DNA from: Henckelia pumila
Taxonomy: Eukaryota; Streptophyta; Magnoliopsida; Lamiales; Gesneriaceae
Length of the DNA stretch: 64,000 bases
NCBI RefSeq assembly: GCF_033568475.1
Contig: NC_133120.1
Coordinates: forward strand, 139,186,109 to 139,250,108
Direction of reading: 5' to 3'
Part shown: piece after piece, positions 1 through 11,378 of the stretch
How positions within the stretch are numbered: position 1 is the stretch's first letter
Layout of the letters: every line of letters begins with the position of its first letter
Translations under genes and position numbers: made by a program
Notes under the pieces: model-generated
Told to the model about the DNA's origin: nothing
The model's database searches: none
Seen by the model: only the letters and a program-made list of their open reading frames with translations

Positions 1-9
1 CATTGGCAG

Positions 10-1676
10 GTTGGTACTACATCATCAGCAGCTGTAGATCCTCTGCTTGCATTGGGGAAGATTTCACAGGTGAGTTTTGCACAGTACTGAGACAGATTTA
101 CATTTTTATGCTCCTGGAAAACATATATTTTCCGGTGGTTATGTTATTTGTTCAAGTGGCAGCATCATGAGAGAGGCTGTTATTCGTACGGGCTCAATTT
201 TTTGAAACATTTTGAATCAAGAGGTCTCATATGTTCATAAACTTCTCCCCTAATGATCAACTAATACCATGTTTGTATTGAACTCAACGGCAAGTAGCAA
301 GTATCCCTTTGAAGAATTCCCAATTGAGATTAAAATGTTGATGTTCAAATGTTAAATCTTGTTTTAATCATGCAAGCACGTCTCTCAAGTTCAGAGATAG
401 CCCCTCCACTAAATTCCGCAGTATTCCTATCTGTCAACAATTTATCATTTTGTGGTATCAATCAACCTGTTAAAGCACCCACATTTTAAATTGAGAAATG
501 GAAAAGGCATCACTCGTTGAGATAGAATTTGGTGTGCGTATCTAAGCCAAGCAGGCTTCACTTGGTTTTGTCCATTTTCTTGGTGAGGTTAGCTTAGATA
601 GCAAATCGCTTGTGTTAAAAGTCTGAGAGTGTTCAACTATTTACAAAAACTCGGACTTACAAGGTAAGAATCTGTCCTGGTCTGATGGTTTTCATTATTA
701 CTCATAAAGATGGGTCGTCTTTAATCTTAAAATTACAAAAAGGATAAAAGCACTTCTACTGCATGCATGACGACGTACAGAGTAATGGGCTATGGTTTCA
801 TGTGGATGCTGCTTATGCTGGAAGTACTTGTATCTGCCCAGAGTTTCGTCCCTACTTAGATGGAGTTGAGGAAGCTGACTCTTTCAACAAGAATGCACAC
901 AAGTTTTTTTTGACCAATTTTGATTGCTCGGCTCTTTGGGTGAAGGTATGCTTTCAAATTTATTATTCTTGGAATATTGTAATTCCAGCCATTTCTCACA
1001 CTGTGGCATGAAGAATAATTCCATCTTTTGGTTTGAAAGGAGGTGTAGAAAAGCAACTACTGAGACATAAAATTATATTAACCAATATTTGAAGCTACCT
1101 AACTAGCTGTATCTACATATATGCTAATTTATTCTCTCTATGAAATTTCTTAGGAGGTGCTGATCAATGAAATCCTTTTCTTTATTTTCGCAGACTTTTA
1201 TCATTCTATGATGCTAAAACATTCTAAACTAGCGCTTTGTTTTGCAATATCAAATTATCTTTGTTATGCAACAGAGTGCTAGGTGTTCTGATATTTACAT
1301 GTAATATACTTCTGAATCAACCAATTCTTTAAATAAACTCTTTATTATTGCAAAACCAACAATACTTTGGTAAAGAATACCTGAAGTTTAGTGCTTCATG
1401 AGCTATCTATTCTCTTCTGTTACTGGGACTGAACTATATTAAGACTAATCAAATGTTTATAGGAAAGACATGCGCTCATCCAGTCACTCTCAACAAGGGC
1501 AGAGTATCTAGAGAATAAAGTAAGCACTTTAACATACTGCCATTATATTTTTGTAATGTGTAGTGATATTATGTTGCAATATGTATGTATTTATTATGTT
1601 CTTTGTTAACTTGCCTTATTAGGATCCTACAAGGTTTAGATATTGAAGTTGTGGATTGAGAAAGCATGACTATATG
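10..1676 (+). pseudogene. Aromatic amino acid decarboxylase (tyrosine/tryptophan decarboxylase-like) fragment, broken
   Basis: Three exons of a PLP-dependent group II decarboxylase are visible: 10-69 (VGTTSSAAVDPLLALGKISQ, donor GTGAGT), 781-945 ([15 protein letters not shown] onward, donor GTATGC) and 1463-1519 (ERHALIQSLS to YLENK, donor GTAAGC). All are joined in phase 0. The family makes tyramine, dopamine or tryptamine, or phenylacetaldehydes. The PLP-binding lysine lies in NAHKFF at about 898-909; family members I know have NAHKWF, so Trp is Phe here. At about 1630-1660 a further piece matches the family's RFRSLKLW stretch but lacks one base, which shifts the frame. A gypsy LTR starts at 1677 and no later exon is seen beyond the insertion. 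Introns 70-780 and 946-1462 hold nothing else I recognise. The 5' part lies before the window. Decarboxylase identity is firm; the exact substrate cannot be told. Confidence 0.8.
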
Positions 1677-1824
1677 TGTAGTAACCCGTATCAAGAATTA
1701 GCAATTAATGAGTATATTAATCGTGTAATCATGTTTATATTAAGTAAAACATGATTAAGGAAATTTCAAATGGGTTAACGGAGTCCAGAAATGGATTCAG
1801 GACACTCGAAAATAGCCGGGAAGG

Positions 1825-2098
1825 TCCCGAGGATCCGGAGGGTTCGGAAGCTCCGAACCAAGTCAGGAGGCTCCGAACTGGATCGGAGGATCCGAACTCA
1901 GGATCGGACGCTCCGAAGTGGATCGGAAGCTCCGTCGGTGAGATCGGACGTTTCGATCGGGACCAGGGCACGTGTCATCGCTTATGTTAGCAAGGTGATG
2001 TCATGGCTGACGTAATATTGGGCGATCGGACGCTCCGAAGATGGGATCAGAGGATCCGATCGTGTTCAGACGTTCCGAACCGGGTTCAGAGGCTCCGA
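1825..2098 (+). promoter_or_regulatory. U3 array of TCGGA-N3-TCCGA dyads at 20-bp spacing
   Basis: A 13-bp inverted repeat with a 3-bp centre occurs at 1844, 1863 (one base longer), 1883, 1904, 1923 and 1944, then at 2026, 2047, 2066 and 2086. A weaker copy sits at about 1825. Spacing is 19-21 bp throughout, and the jump between clusters is 82 bp, about four units. Several copies read TCAGA in this LTR but TCGGA in the 3' LTR, which looks like decay of CpG sites. The last copy ends 8 bp before the TATA box. A role as an enhancer or protein-binding array is inferred. Confidence 0.7.
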
Positions 2099-2106
2099 AC
2101 TCCGTC

Positions 2107-2114
2107 TATAAATA
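2107..2114 (+). promoter_or_regulatory. TATA box of gypsy-1 5' LTR
   Basis: TATAAATA within GTCTATAAATAGG, 8 bp after the last dyad. The same context occurs at 15247 in the 3' LTR and at 18381 and 24176 in gypsy-2. Confidence 0.7.
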
Positions 2115-3143
2115 GGGGGCCGAGATTTCATTTCAAAGTGCACCTTTCCCTCTCTTCTCTCTGATTCCTAGGCCTTCTAACTCAGATCTAGGGAGTTCTA
2201 GGCATCCTATTGGGAATCCGGAAGTGGCATAGCGATCCAGGCGTCGAGGCGGAGCTGTGGCCTAGTTTTGAGGCAATTGTCATCAGCGGGCTGAAGACGA
2301 ACGCAGTTATAGCTATGGTCTCCTTAAATTATTTAGGAGTATGCAATAGCTTAATTAAGGCTTTTAGAGCTTAAATAATGATGCATGGATATTTGCATTG
2401 TAGAGCTGATATAGGCTGGAAACCTAGAGTGGGACTGCTAGGAACTGCCTGTAGTAAGGTACGTAAGTACAGACTGAGATAGCCAGCGGGTTTTGCAGGC
2501 TTATATGTTGCATTTATGTGTCATATTATTATGCAGCATGTGCATATCATATTGTGCCTGTCCATCTTGTGAGATGAGCCATGTAGGGCCGCTCAGCCCT
2601 GTCTGGACGGGTGATGTCTAGTGACCAGTGACTGACGGGTCATGGGTGGCTAGCATCGGGGAACACAGTCCACGTCCTATAGGAATGAGCAGTGTCGACA
2701 GGGTTTGCTCCCCGGGTTGTACCACTCATGTCCTAAGCACCATTACTGAGCAGTTATATACAGTTATCCCAGATATGGATACCCTATCATTTGCATGCAT
2801 CATATTCGTATGTTTTACCCAGTGCTTTCGTATTGAGCTTAGAGCTCACGTCCAGTCTTTTCTGTGTATTTGGACACCCCATTCGATGGGGCAGGTGTAG
2901 GTGCAGGATTGAGCACCTGGAGCTTGGAGTAGCCAGTGACCAGTGAAGACAGCAGGATTAGCTGTAGGTTTTTCCTTTAGGCTATTTATTTGATTTGGTT
3001 GTATAAATCAAATTGGTTTAACCGGTTGTATTCCGCCGGTCTGTTTTTATTTAAGTCTTCCGCAGCGATTTATTTAATGCATGTTTAATTATGCTCTTAA
3101 ACTCTGATTAGGTAGTGAATCCGGGTAGGGTCACTACATTTAT

Positions 3144-3155
3144 TGGTATCAGAGC
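3144..3155 (+). other. Gypsy-1 primer binding site (tRNA-iMet)
   Basis: TGGTATCAGAGC, 5 bp after the LTR end, complementary to the 3' end of plant initiator tRNA-Met. Confidence 0.9.
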
Positions 3156-5960
3156 ATATGCATGCAAGAGACTTGGGATGTAGTAATGAGACTTTGGGTT
3201 ATCCTCATAGGATTGATTAAACCTTGGAAGAAGTGATGATGCGGCGATTAAGTTGCCCGAAGACTATCATCATCGGCAGGATTTCTGAAGATTTGGCTTA
3301 TGGGATTCCAGCAAGTGCGGACAGGAGTGATGGATCGTGTCCGAGTTTTCAAGATTTCTACTCAGGTGGATCCTAGTTTTGGATCGAGTACCGGATGCCA
3401 GAGGCAGTGGCAGAGCATTGGATGGGACGCACTTTATGCTTGCATCTGTATCGTCCATACCATGATGACACTACTCTGAAGATTCTCCAGTCGTAGATGG
3501 AGAGATTTTTAGATAGACCTTCGCCAGAGAATGCCTCGAGTGCCTAAAGCATGACAGGTATCGAGCGTGAGGTCTTTAACCTCATGCAGGACATGGTTTT
3601 GCCGGTATGCTTGTATCGATGCTTTTGGTAGGCACACGAGAAACTTCATTTTCAGAAGCATGATTTGGTTACAAGAAGAACGCTGATGGTAGATCGTGAG
3701 CAGAAGAGGTCGACTGACATGCACTGACGCAGAGCATAGCTGGTTAGCTATCACATGCCATTTCTCCGGAGTTCTTCATAGGAGGACATGTAGAGAGACT
3801 TGGTCGGGAGTATGCTTGTATCGATGCGTGTGTCGATTAGAAGCTTCATGCTCAAGAAACGAAGACTAGTGCGATGATTTAAATACTGTATTGATGTAGT
3901 TGTAAATAGTATTTTAGTTGTAAAGAATCATCTTACTTTGGTTGTATCATTTCAAGTTCGATTGTACATTTAATTGTATTTTGAATGCTGTATGCATTAC
4001 ATGGATTTGTAATAAAGGAAATTGTACATAACTTGAAATAAGTGATACATGTTTTATTTATCCAGCAATTTGTGGATGATTGCATGATTGCGCGGAATTT
4101 TGGATTGGGTTTAGTTGATTAGCGTTCAACTATTGCAGCTCATGGGATTTGAGTGGGCCAACTGTGACTGTTTGACTTATGGTTAGTCTAGGCGTTTTCC
4201 TAGGATTGACCTAGTTAGTCAGTGGACTATGTTAGTGCCAGCGATGAGTGGACTCATCTAGAGGCATTAAAAGTATTGTTCGGTTTAGAATATTTGGGAC
4301 TTTGTTCTAGGTTGTTTCCTTAGAATAGTAGGCTGCCTGACCTTTGTTAGGTTGAGGCTTGTGATGATGGATTTTTATTAGGAATACCAGGTCTAGTATA
4401 TGCCGAGAGTTGTGGACTATGACCATGACTAGACGTGATGGGGCGCGACCCTATGCCAGTGTTACTCTGGGAGTCCTTGTACTTCAGAGGTTACCTGAGA
4501 GCCTTTGTGCTACAGGAGATGGCGGTGGGAAGGCTACACAGTCTAGGGATTTGGTGACAGTCACGACGAAGTATGACCTTGGATTAGATATCAGGTTTGA
4601 TATCGATGGTTTGATATTGTCTGGTGTGCCAAAGATATAGTTTGAGTATTTTGCTGTAGGAACCAGTCATGGAGGGATTTCCTTGACAAGTGTATACTCT
4701 GAGCAGATAGGTTTTAACCTTTGAATTACTGCTAGATGCGTGGATCTAGTAGGTGGATGGATTTCTACCAGCGATGACTAGGGGTTGTCATCAGAGTTAT
4801 GGTTAGAATTTCCTTGAATTTCCTTGTGATAGGAATTATCCAAGAATTTGGATGGGATGTTGTTTTAAGACTTCAACTTGAATATGAGGACTATTCCTTG
4901 ATGATTGGCTTCATCAATATTGGATTATATCAGACATTGAGGATTGTACATGACTATTTAAGATGTGGGGAAGCATGGCCTATGACCGTGAAACCTTGGT
5001 GGTTGTCCAGGTGGGTTATTGAGGTAAGCTACCTTAGTTTTGAACTGTTGCACAATCTTAATGAGGGATATGATCAGGAGAGTGTTCGAAGATTGTGGAA
5101 ATCTTTGGGATTCTTTAGTTATTCTTCTTGAACTTGACGAGCCGTGGTGTTCATTCTGAATGAACGAGGTAAGGATAGTGAGTTCAGTGGTTGCGCTGAG
5201 TACTGTCCGATATTTTCAGAGATTGAGCGTAGGATTTTCCATGGGATGGAAATGGGCTTAGTTTATCTTGATATTTGCCTTGGGTGAACAAGACAACGAT
5301 TGGTAGTGCTAAGATGGCACGGGATCTGTGATAGTGACTACTAGTGGTTATTGGCTAATTCTGTCAGAGTTAGGATGATTAAGTTTAGCATACGAGGTAG
5401 CTGTTAGTAGTGAGGCACGAGATTGTGTCGATAGACTACTAATAGGTATTTACTGGTTATCAATCATGAGTGTGTTGAAACCAAAGCGACTTTGGTATTC
5501 CAAGTGTTTGGAAATTGTTCTTTGTGGCAGCTGAGTCATAGTTATTGACCGAGCCATGTAGGTTTAGAAGATCAGTGGTGATATGGTCTGATCTGATAAG
5601 TGCGAGCTTAAGTAGATCGACGAATTCGATTGGTTGAGCAAATCAGTGTTGATCAGGATGTAGCAATTAAGAAATACTTGGGATAATATTTTGTCGAGTA
5701 GTGCTTATGGGATGAGTACTGGATACCATCTCAGAGCATTTGACAATTTGGATGATTTAGAATCTCTAGGTTTGCCAGAGATGAATCTATTGAAATATTG
5801 CAAGTGGACTTGTGTGATCAAGTTAGGTGCTAACTTGACAGTGGAGACAAGCGAAGGAATTGGTAGTTTCCAGTATAATGCATTCTTGTTAAGAAGGAAG
5901 CTAATATTGATCCAATCAATTGCTTAGCGATAGCAATAAATCAGGAAAGGATCATGTTGT
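3156..5960 (+). other. Degenerate internal region of gypsy-1, left of copia-1
   Basis: About 2.8 kb without a usable frame. A short stretch near 4440-4475 reads GARPYASV, recalling [10 protein letters not shown] in the protease-RT linker of gypsy-2. Otherwise I see no gag, zinc knuckle, protease or RT motif. It may be decayed pol or the non-coding body of a large non-autonomous element. Confidence 0.5.
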
Positions 5961-8109
5961 TGTTGGAAAACTGGCGAGTTCCCAGACCAATTACGATTGA
6001 TACCCGGTGCAGCGGAAGTTTAAAATTTTCTCATGGAACGTTTCCATGGTGTGGGTATCAACCATACGACGATTGAATTACGTGTGTGTAAAATTCAAAT
6101 AACAATTAAATAAATTTTACCTCAAATCTCGCAACGAGATTAATGGACACCAACAGAACAATTCTGCTCTTGTTGTCTCTCCCTGGAACCGATGAACGCC
6201 TTCAATCAGGTCCACGAACAGAGGTTTAATCCCTCTGATAGATTGCACTAGAAAATCTATCAGAAGTTTTCTGCGAAGAGAATACACGAATTTGATTCGT
6301 TATTCCTTACTGCGATTCAAAATCACAGACCGGAATTTTCTCTGACAGAGCAAGGAGGGGGTTCGGCCGAAAATATTGAGAGAGAAAGTCTAGGGTTCGA
6401 AATTTTGCTCTCAAAATAATGACCTGTTGTGTCTAATTTCTGTACTGAAATAACTTATTTATAATGCAGGCCACTAACACCTTAGGGCCCATTAGTCATA
6501 AGCTGGGGCCCGACAAGCAAAGCCCGCTCGTTCAGAAATTAATATAAAATTCATCGTGACTCCGATTGATGAAACGATTTCACCAATGTGCACAGAAACC
6601 ATTTCTGCACGTTTTAAAGTCAAAATAAATTTTCCTGAATCCGAATTCAGTGGTTTCCAAAAATGTCCATCCCTATGTCATTTTAGGAAATCCTACTCCC
6701 TTACTCTTATTTAAGAAGTCCAACTCCTTAGTTCATTAAATTTAACTCTTTAAATTTAACTATCTCAACGGGGATTAAAACTCCATTACACTGTGTGACC
6801 CTCAATGGTTCAGGGATACAGCTAGCCGTGGGCTCACAACTCCTTGTGACTCGGAACAACACTTTCCGACTTGCCCAACGAATCATGGTAAAGCGCCTAG
6901 CAACATCGCCCCATGATTCCCTAGGTATCACTGATAGTGCCTACAAGAACCAGTAGATTTTGGTTAACGTACAGTACGGTCCCTTCATCCATATATCCCG
7001 ATCGAATCAACAACCATTGGTATATCGAGAGTCGCTCAAGATTCGATAACTATGCAATACATCTTGAAGATCAAATTAGTGACATCGCATGTGCTACTAA
7101 GAAACCATTTCTTAAATCACATCAAGTACTCTGGCCAGAGATTTGTCACACTAATATCTCCTCAGATCGCATAGGATATCCACACTCGCAAGTATGTGGT
7201 GAATCCTTGACAACAATGCATTGACTCCTATATGTGTCGTAACTGTACCCAATCTCGACACCTGATGACCCCCTCAGAGTCGGTAAACGAGTCAAAGCAC
7301 AGTACTAGCATATAGAGTCTCCATGATGTTTCAAGTCGTAAGGACTAATGGTGTACAACCAAAACCGCGGACTTTATCCACTCGATAAGTGATAACCACT
7401 TGGAAAGTCCGGATAGGGTAGTTCGACTATTCATCCTATGAATATCCATTTGCATGCTTCGAACATCTCCATGTTCCCTACCAATGAAACGTGGTACTCC
7501 GCATCGCAAATGCTAGTCTCAAACTCGAGCGATCCTTATCCTTATTATCGGACGGCTCAATCGACTAGGAACGGTTTTAGAATATACAGTGACTATAAGA
7601 TGTATTTCATGATAGACATCTCCATGTTCTACCACATCTTACATACACTATAGTATATTCAAGGTCTTTATCAAAACAACAATAGTATATCACAATATAA
7701 CAATATGAAGTAATATAAAGTCATTGCCATAAAAGTGTAAATAATATTAAACAAAAGATTGTTTATACAAAGAGTCAACAAAGCCCATAGCCACACAGTT
7801 GGCTCACTGGGCACCCACTCTTACAGTTGTTGTACAACAGTGAAGATTGTTGACCGGACATTTCGGTTAAGTGAGGGCATCTATGTGTACCGTTGTGGTT
7901 GGATCCGACGAGTAGTAGTAAATGCTAATGGACATTAGCAAGGGAACATCAGTTGTCTGATCTGTGTGACATTAGCTAGGATCTGATCCTCGAGATCTAG
8001 CAGGATGTGTCACTAGTCTTCTAGCGTGTGAAGAACGATGTCTCTGAAATGACAAAGATAGTCAAGGGTTGACTTAGTAGCCAACGAGGTTGCCTTTGGG
8101 GTCGAAGAT
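5961..8109 (-). repeat. Left 2.13-kb direct repeat: copia-1 LTR plus ~270 bp of flank
   Basis: 5961-7839 is a TGTTG...CAACA LTR. 7840-8109 continues the match to the right copy although it lies beyond the LTR end; its texture is like gypsy-1 internal DNA. The small frames at 6937 and 7438 recur unchanged at 12335 and 12836 and are not genes. Confidence 0.75.
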
Positions 8110-9570
8110 AATAGAAATAATATCCGATTGAATTCTTCGGATACCCCACAAAATAACACAAGCTGGATCGACTATCCAACTTATCTCCCACTGTCCGCTT
8201 CACGTAAGCAGGACATCCCCAAATCCTCAAGTATGAATACTTAGGAGCTTTGCCATTCCATAACTCGTATGGTGTTTTGTCCACTGCTTTAGTGTGGACG
8301 TTATTCAACAACAATACCGCTGTTTCAAGCGCATAGCCCCAAAACAAAGGTAGAAGCTCAGTGAAGCTCATCATGGATCGAACCATGTCCAACAAAGTTC
8401 GATTACGACGCTCCGATACACCATTAAGCTGTGGTGTCATAGGAGGAGTCAACTGAGAGAGAATCCCATTCTCTTTTAGATAGTCCAAAAACTCGGTACT
8501 CAAGTATTCTCCACCTCGATCCGATCGAAGTGCTTTAATACTTTTACCTAGCTTGTTTTCTACTTCAGCCTTGAATTCTTTGAACTTTTCAAATGCTTCA
8601 GACTTATATTTCATTAAATATAAATACCCATACCTAGAATAATCATCAGTAAAGGTAATGAAGTAGGTGTGGCCATGTTGAGTCCCTACTCTAAATGGAC
8701 CACAAACATCTGTATGGATCAAATCCAACAGATTCTGACTACGCTCAGGTTTCCCCTTAAAAGGAGATTTAGTCATTTTCCCTTTTAGGCAGGATTCACA
8801 AGTAGGTAGAGAGTTAATATCAGACATATCAAACATGCCCTCTCCCACTAGCTTGTTCATCCTCCTTGAGGAAATATGACCTAGTCTAGCGTGCCAAAGG
8901 TTTGCCGGGTTTTGACTATCGATTTTCCTTTTGTTTGTTGTCGCCGGTTTGTCAATACAATTCACTGGAACGTCTTTTAGTTTTAAATTGTATAGATCGT
9001 TTTCAAGTTGTCCATTTCCAATTAAACATTCATTCTTGTAAATATTGCAAATCCCATTCACAAAATTACAAGAATAACCATCTCTATCAAGCATAGAAAT
9101 AGAAATAATGTTTTTAATTAAATCTGGCACAAATAAAACATCTATCAAAAGTAACTTAAAACCGTTCTGCAAAAAATAAATATTTCCCATAGCTATGGAT
9201 TTAACTCTGGAACCATTCCCGAGCCTTGACTGGGTCTCACCCATCCTTAGCCTATTACTTCTTATCATCATTTGCAACTCATTGCAAATATGAGATCTAC
9301 ATCTGGTATCCAATACCCAAGAAGTAGTATTAAAAATATTTATTTCAATGTATAACATACCCTTTGCAGTTCGCAACTGCTCGAGGTATTCCTTGCAGTT
9401 ACGTTTCCAATAACCGGGTTTCTTGCAGTGATGGCAAACTTGTTTAGACTTGTCCAATTTTGTATGTAACATTTGGCCTTGAGATCATGGTCCAACCATT
9501 TCTCTAATTCGGCCAACCTTTCGGCAGTTACATTAGCCGGGGCTGTTTTCGGAGAAGCCTTTTCTAACAC
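8110..9570 (-). pseudogene. Copia-1 gag-protease-integrase remnant
   Basis: On the minus strand the order is: the end of gag with a CCHC knuckle (CHHCKKPGYWKRNC, about 9400-9445), protease (WVLDTRCRSH, where DTGCGSH is expected, so the active-site Gly is Arg), the GAG-pre-integrase region (HARLGHIS, CESCLKGKMT) and the integrase core (LIHTDVCGP, FTDDYSRYGYLY, LRSDRGGEYLS, LNGVSERRNRT). It reaches GYYFYY near 8112, then runs straight into the duplicated LTR-flank sequence, so RT and RNase H are absent. The frame changes near 9470-9480, separating the CCHC frame from upstream gag (KASPKTAPANVTAERL). It cannot support transposition. Confidence 0.85.
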
Positions 9571-11255
9571 TTAGAAAATCTTTTTCCGAACTTAGGACAA
9601 TCTTAACTTATGGAATCATTCTGTATTGTTTGCGTCAATAAGTTTGTTTTGTTGGAGAACAGAAACATGTGGATTACTGAGATAAAACAGACAATTATCG
9701 ATGATTGTTTAACAATTTACTAAGACATAAAATAGGCGAATTTAATTTTATGAATCTCACTCCCACTATTTTAACGATTTCACCACCCTCTAGTGAAAAC
9801 GGGAAACTTTTTCCTTAGTGAGAACATGGAGTCCAATTGACAAACTTATGGTCCCGAATAATATCAGCCAACCATAATTCTCAAAAGGTAGAGCCCAATT
9901 GCTTCCAAAGCAACCCCCATGTATTTACCTCATGTCCAATAAGGGCCCAATAATATGACGCCGTTTAAAGTGACATGTCAAGATGACCCATCAATATTAA
10001 GTTGTGATGGACGGTCGCCATGTGGATCCCCCAATAATATGAGCCGATCCCATGGGAGTTCCACCCAACTTACAACATTTGTCGATCCAATGTACAGCTT
10101 TCCGACGGACGGGCCCCCCCAATAATATGAGCCGGACCGTATCCGCGGGTAGCATCACATACATTGACCGTTGATGGAAGGTAGGAACATTTAAACAATA
10201 TTTAAATTTCCTTTATTTATCTTGATATAAATTTTAAATCATATTTAAAATGAGGGATTTTATTTATAAAAATATTTGTCTCATCATATTTAATTTATTG
10301 CATGCATTGCCGGATTCACGCAATTTATGTCTAAACATGCATACAATCATAATATCACATATTATATAGGATGATCGATTCCATTTCTAATTGACCCGTG
10401 GTTGCCAATCACGGGTCTTAGTCCAATCCTAGGTAATATGCAGTATGCAAATGCAATCCTATTACATATGCTTCCAATTTACATTTCTTCAGTCTTCATT
10501 GTCTGCTGGGCCACCATCTTCAAATCTTGATCTCCCACTAAATCTAATGTATTTACAATTAAATAACAATGACAAGTAGGGGATACATTTTTAGGGGGTG
10601 GGAACGGGCTATAAACCAAGCCCACTTTTATTACATATGACATTCATATCGGGCCATAAACCAGGCCCATTAATAAAACCAACAACAATAAAGACAAAAT
10701 GTAAATTCCTAACATACACCTACAAAATTGGTCATGGCAATCGATCATCCTTATCCAATAACATTTAATTCAAAATTAATTTATTGGATAACATGCTGTG
10801 GCAATTCAAATTTAAACAAGATAAAATCATATTTTATATATAAAATCACATTTCACATATAAAATCACATTTTATCTCCATATCAAATAAAATCATATTT
10901 TATCTATAAAATCCAATTTTACAAATAAAATCATATTTTATCTAATATATCATAAGATCATATCTTATCATCAATTGTACCAAAATAATTGATTTCAAAA
11001 TTCAATTTACGGATAAAATATTAAAATTTTCCAAAAATTCAAATTTATCCAAAATCAATTTTAAAATTTACGGACTCGAACAATTCGATCCGAAATCTCG
11101 TGAACCAATCAAAAACAATTTTTGACCGGACCAAAATTAAAATTTTTAATAAAAAAAAAAAAAAAAATTTCGGGGCAAAACCCGGGCAGCGATTGGATCG
11201 CTGCCCGGTGGGGCAGCAATTGTTGCTGCCCCGGGCGGCGCACGGCGCCGCCCAG
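9571..11255 (-). other. Leader/untranslated part of copia-1
   Basis: Non-coding, AT-rich from about 10180 to 11160. It includes four AATAATATSASSC-like motifs at about 90-bp intervals (9856, 9948, 10032, 10121), an A-run at 11151-11167, and repeated AAATCATATTTTAT-type words at 10840-10970. No gag N-terminus is recognised. Confidence 0.5.
9850..10140. repeat. Degenerate ~90-bp repeat with CCCAATAATATGAGCC core
   Basis: Core words at 9853 (CCCGAATAATATCAGCC), 9946, 10030 and 10119 (CCCAATAATATGAGCC). Spacing is 84-93 bp. The DNA between cores is only loosely alike. Confidence 0.5.
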
Positions 11256-11346
11256 GGCAGCGCTGTGCGCTGCCCAGCGCAGCGCTGGGCGCTGCGCAGG
11301 GCAGCGCTGGGCGCTGCGCAGGGCAGCGCTGGGCGCTGCGCAGGGC
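11256..11346. repeat. Very GC-rich self-complementary tandem repeat, 22-bp unit
   Basis: Three perfect copies of a 22-bp unit start at 11280, 11302 and 11324 (core CAGCGCTGGGCGCTGCGCAG), with a degenerate copy from 11256. AGCGCT and GCGCTGCGC words make each unit able to fold. The block 11180-11375 is strongly GC-rich beside AT-rich DNA. Confidence 0.85.
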
Positions 11347-11378
11347 TGCCCCCGGCCCGCGCCCCGGGTGCGGGCCAA

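Larger units (their letters stand above)
1677..3138 (+). repeat. Gypsy-1 5' LTR
   Basis: 1462 bp, TGTAGT...ACTACA. U3 holds the 20-bp phased dyad array (about 1825-2098), a TGACG-type region (1995-2016) and a TATA box at 2107. Short open frames here (for example 2628-2900) recur in the other LTR and are not genes. Confidence 0.93.

Noticed and set aside
1735..2015. Repetitive frames in the U3 dyad array
   Set aside because: Reading frames arise from the 20-bp repeat and are not conserved between the LTRs.
1844..2098. CRISPR-like regular short repeats
   Set aside because: Repeats are dyads of an LTR promoter with no unique spacers, in a plant genome with no cas genes.
2628..2900. 90-codon frame, repeated at 15768
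   Set aside because: Inside gypsy-1 LTRs, no family resemblance.
6937..7653. 95- and 71-codon frames
   Set aside because: Identical frames recur at 12335 and 12836 in the other repeat copy; they are LTR shadows on the strand opposite to the element.
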